64,000 bases of DNA from a candidate division KSB1 bacterium (GTDB lineage: Bacteria; Zhuqueibacterota; Zhuqueibacteria; JANLFK01; Oleimicrobiaceae), in assembly GCA_024655945.1 (NCBI GenBank), contig JANLFK010000007.1:1-64000 (forward strand), written 5' to 3'. Below, one piece after another: positions 61,655 through 64,000 of the stretch. Below the pieces are notes generated by a model. It had not been told where the DNA came from and made no database searches. It was given only the letters and a program-made list of their open reading frames with translations. Positions within the stretch are counted from its first letter, which is position 1. Every line of letters starts with the position of its first letter. Made by a program: the position numbers and the translations under genes.

Positions 61655-62932
61655 ATGCAGCTGAGACTGGCCTATGGACGATCATCCCTCACAGTAGAGC
61701 TCCCCGACGAGCGGGTGCTGGCAGTGGTGGATATTGGGGACGACCTCCCTGCTGCCGAAGAGGACACCATCAAGGCGGCGTTGAGCAAGCCGCTGGGTGC
61801 CCCACCCTTGGAACGACTGGTGCGGCGCGGAGAGCGCACGACGATCGTCATTCCCGATGCCTCCCGGCGCTGCGGTGCCCGTGTTTTCCTCCCCCTGTTG
61901 ATCGATCTCCTCAACCGCAAGGGCATTCACGATCGGGATATCACCGTCCTGTTTGCCACCGGGAGCCATGGGCTGCAGGTCGAATCCGAGCGGCAGGAGG
62001 TGGTGGGTCCGGAGCTCTACCGGCGTGTGCGCACTGTTGACCACGACTGCCGGCAGCTCGCGGACCTTGTGCGCCTTGGGGAGACGGTCAATGGCACGCC
62101 GGTGTGGCTCCACAAGTACGTGGTGAAGGCAGAGCGGCTACTCGTGGCAGGAGGCACCAGCCACCACCCGCTGACCGGCTATGCGGGCGGCCCGAAGCTG
62201 CTAAATCCCGGGTGCGCTGGGCTGGAGACTGTGCTGCGCTGCCACGCACTGGGGGTGGATGTGACGCGTGGTGGACTGGTGGCCACCTGTGCCCCAGGGG
62301 TCGCAGCGGGTAACCCCATTTACCAGGACATCGTGGACTCCACGAAGTTCGTGCAGGTGGACTTTGCCTTGCACCTGATCGTGGACGCGCATGGCAGGGT
62401 ACGACAGGCGTGCGCAGGAGCGCTGGCGCCCAGTTGGGAGAGGGCGCGTCAGCTAGCCGATAGCTTCTACAAGGTACCTGTGGCGCAACGTGTGCCTCTG
62501 GTCATTGCCAGCTGCGGGGGGGCGCCCTTCGACGACGACTTTGTCAAGAGCTTTCGCGCCGTGCGGAACGCTGCGCTGCTGGTCAGCGACGGTGGCCATC
62601 TCCTCCTGATTGCCGAGTGCCGCGCAGGACTCGGCTGCGAGCATTTCTTAGACTTTTTCGCCACCTCCACGCCGCACGAGCTGGCCAGCAAGCTCCGACA
62701 GGATTACCGTTCGTTCGGCACCACTGCCCTTGGATTGCGCGAACTGCTGCGCCGGATCAGGGTGACGGTGGTGGGAATGCTCCCGCCAGCAGCCCCCTCG
62801 GCCATGGGCATTCGCGTGGAGCCCTCTGCCCAAGTGGCGGTGGAACAGGCCCTGTCTGAACTGCCGCCCGGGGCGAAATTGGCGGTGCTCCCCCACGCAC
62901 ATTTCACGCTGCCAGTAGTGGAGAGAGGATGA
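61655..62932 (+). CDS. larA: Nickel-dependent lactate-racemase-family protein LarA
   Basis: 425 residues. LarA motifs: IVIPDASRRC, LFATGSHGLQ, GGTSHHPLTGYAGGPKLLNPG with the Lys that holds the pincer cofactor in true LarA, and later SCGGAPFDDDFVKS. No larB, larC or larE genes for cofactor synthesis are nearby, so whether it carries the nickel-pincer cofactor is open; the family includes other racemases and epimerases. ATG 61655 matches the usual N-terminus; GTG 61634 is the alternative. The stop overlaps the NlpC/P60 gene as ATGA. Confidence 0.82.
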   Translation: MQLRLAYGRSSLTVELPDERVLAVVDIGDDLPAAEEDTIKAALSKPLGAPPLERLVRRGERTTIVIPDASRRCGARVFLPLLIDLLNRKGIHDRDITVLFATGSHGLQVESERQEVVGPELYRRVRTVDHDCRQLADLVRLGETVNGTPVWLHKYVVKAERLLVAGGTSHHPLTGYAGGPKLLNPGCAGLETVLRCHALGVDVTRGGLVATCAPGVAAGNPIYQDIVDSTKFVQVDFALHLIVDAHGRVRQACAGALAPSWERARQLADSFYKVPVAQRVPLVIASCGGAPFDDDFVKSFRAVRNAALLVSDGGHLLLIAECRAGLGCEHFLDFFATSTPHELASKLRQDYRSFGTTALGLRELLRRIRVTVVGMLPPAAPSAMGIRVEPSAQVAVEQALSELPPGAKLAVLPHAHFTLPVVERG

Positions 62933-63549
62933 AGTTTCGGTGCGTCGTCTGGATGGCTCTGGTGGTCTTGAGTGGCTGCAGTTATTTGCATCCAACGCCT
63001 CGCCCCTTCGGCGGAGGCAATGAGCAGGCGGGGTTTGCTGGAAAATGCCCGGGCGCTGACGCTTCCGCTGGAGTTGGCCGTGACGGAGGCGTCGACTCTG
63101 TGGGTGAACCGCGGCGCGGTGGCCCTTCCCGTCAGCGGCGCACCTGGACTGGATTGACCGATGAGCAGATCCTTGCCTTGGCAGAAGAGATCAAGGCCTT
63201 CCTCAATGCCCCCTACGTGTGGGGAGGGTCCTCGCCCGAAGGGACCGACTGCTCAGGCTTTGTTTACGCCGTGTTCCGTCGCGCCTGGGGGTTGACCCTG
63301 CCGCGCTCCGCAGAGGGCATGTACCGGATCGGCGAGCCAGTGGAGCGGGACTCCCTGCGTTTTTCAGACTTGGTCTTCTTCGAGGCAGCCGGGGTGGGTG
63401 AGGTTGCCCATGTCGGCATCTACGTGGCAAAGGGGCGCTTTGTCCATGCCAGCCCGACTAAGGGGGTGATAATCTCTGAACTTGACGAGAGCTATTTTCG
63501 CCAGCACTACGTGGGCGCGCGCCGCCTCGTCGGGTATGTCGTACGCTGA
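62929..63549 (+). CDS. NlpC/P60 lipoprotein, peptidoglycan hydrolase
   Basis: 206 residues. Lipobox LVVLSGC with the lipidated Cys at C17, a low-complexity linker to ~75, then a NlpC/P60 domain: PYVWGGSSPEGTDCSGFV with catalytic C108, and VAHVGIYV with H161. It cleaves D-gamma-glutamyl-DAP-type bonds in peptidoglycan at the outer-membrane-facing side. ATGA overlap with larA. A terminator follows. Confidence 0.85.
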   Translation: MKFRCVVWMALVVLSGCSYLHPTPRPFGGGNEQAGFAGKCPGADASAGVGRDGGVDSVGEPRRGGPSRQRRTWTGLTDEQILALAEEIKAFLNAPYVWGGSSPEGTDCSGFVYAVFRRAWGLTLPRSAEGMYRIGEPVERDSLRFSDLVFFEAAGVGEVAHVGIYVAKGRFVHASPTKGVIISELDESYFRQHYVGARRLVGYVVR

Positions 63550-63577
63550 CACGGTGCTGAGCAGAGGAGCAGTCTCG

Positions 63578-63611
63578 GAGCCGGCTCGGCACGCCGCCGG
63601 CTCTTCTTTTT
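63578..63611 (+). terminator. Intrinsic terminator after NlpC/P60 gene
   Basis: Stem GAGCCGGC (63578-63585) / GCCGGCTC (63596-63603), 10-base loop, then TTCTTTTT. Ends the larA-NlpC/P60 transcript. Confidence 0.8.
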
Positions 63612-63627
63612 GCTCGAGGGAAACAAA

Positions 63628-64000
63628 GTGAGCGCACAGCCAATGAGCCTGGAAAAGGGCGCGGAAATAGAGGTGCAGGTTCTTTCTCTTGCCTTCGGTG
63701 GCAAAGGCGTGGCAAGGGTTAACGACCTGGTCGTCTTTGTGGAGGGGGGCCTGCCAGAGCAGATTGTCCGGGTGCACATCACGCGCCGCAAGCGCACGTT
63801 TGCTGAGGCGCGCATCGTCGAGGTGGTGCGGCAATCGCCTCTGGCAACCGCACCACGTTGTCTTCACTTTCCGGACTGTGGCGGCTGCCAATTGCAGCAC
63901 CTCCGCTACGGTGCCCAGCTCGAGGTGAAGCGCCAGCACGTGGTTGACTGCCTCGAGCGCCTAGGCGGCATCCAGTCGCCGCCGGTGACCCCCGCGTTGC
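63628..64000 (+). CDS. RlmD/TrmA-family RNA (uracil-5-)methyltransferase, partial
   Basis: The window ends inside it, after about 124 residues. Residues ~8-65 form a TRAM domain (EIEVQVLSLAFGGKGVARV), and CLHFPDCGGCQLQHL is the N-terminal 4Fe-4S cluster motif of RlmD/RlmC-type enzymes. The catalytic Cys and SAM site would lie beyond the window. GTG 63628 has GAGGG 8 bases upstream. The exact target (U1939 or U747 of 23S, or U54 of tRNA) cannot be decided here. Confidence 0.85.
   Translation, partial: MSAQPMSLEKGAEIEVQVLSLAFGGKGVARVNDLVVFVEGGLPEQIVRVHITRRKRTFAEARIVEVVRQSPLATAPRCLHFPDCGGCQLQHLRYGAQLEVKRQHVVDCLERLGGIQSPPVTPAL

Noticed and set aside
1-64000. tRNA, 5S/16S/23S rRNA genes
   Set aside because: No cloverleaf with a T-loop GGTTC pattern and no conserved rRNA blocks were found; only RNase P RNA was recognised.

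Overview
The window is GC-rich, densely coded chromosomal DNA from a diderm bacterium. It combines a PorV-type outer-membrane protein, a type IX-secretion-like C-terminal module (PNPY start, Ig-like end), Smg/DUF494 next to topA, an HprK-mannose-PTS pair, a SecA with extra inserts and a geranylgeranyl-glycerol-phosphate-type UbiA enzyme. That combination points to the FCB superphylum, probably the Calditrichota/KSB1 neighbourhood. This placement is inference from gene content; no 16S or 23S rRNA gene and no tRNA was seen.

Layout. 0-1.2 kb: transposase remnant, then an ORF-free stretch with a promoter-like site and a strong terminator. 1.2-16.7 kb (+): housekeeping block with a zinc-ribbon coiled-coil protein, RNase P RNA, recJ, ilvE, nusB, secA, smg-like, topA, xer recombinase, hpf, hprK, mannose-type PTS IIA and IIB (no IIC/IID) and an M20 peptidase. 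16.7-20.9 kb: rfaE2 on the minus strand, then an AgmX-type TonB-like protein and an SDR / TIGR04076 / HypE-like set. 21-28.8 kb (+): exported-protein cluster with a small Cys-rich protein, a large secreted protein whose C-terminal module is frame-shifted and differs in codon use, a PorV-like barrel, a lipoprotein and a TonB-dependent receptor. 29-32 kb (-): polX and a sialidase-like propeller. 32-38.5 kb (+): NHL propeller, a ~1140-residue outer-membrane barrel and an Omp85 protein behind a consensus promoter. 38.5-42.4 kb: a broken membrane-protein gene, a glycosidase-like barrel, UbiA and an Mrr nuclease. 42.5-46.8 kb (+): tightly coupled dtd-maf-rodZ-thioredoxin lipoprotein-mpl-R3H. 46.8-61.5 kb (-): a surface-glycan/glycolipid cluster with four membrane GT2 glycosyltransferases, two radical SAM enzymes, Wzi-like barrel, DUF3108, PHP hydrolase, polysaccharide deacetylase, flippase-like protein and methyltransferase. 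It is split by a RAYT transposase flanked by four copies of a 75-77-bp REPIN-like repeat. 61.5-64 kb (+): larA family, NlpC/P60 lipoprotein and the start of an RlmD/TrmA-type RNA methyltransferase.

The most notable signals are the RAYT/REPIN locus inside the glycan cluster, the cluster itself (no pathway recognised), the codon-use switch in the secreted protein, and the PTS pair without a permease. Three genes (near 24.2, 38.7 and 56.96 kb) each look interrupted by one missing base, which may be real decay or sequence error.
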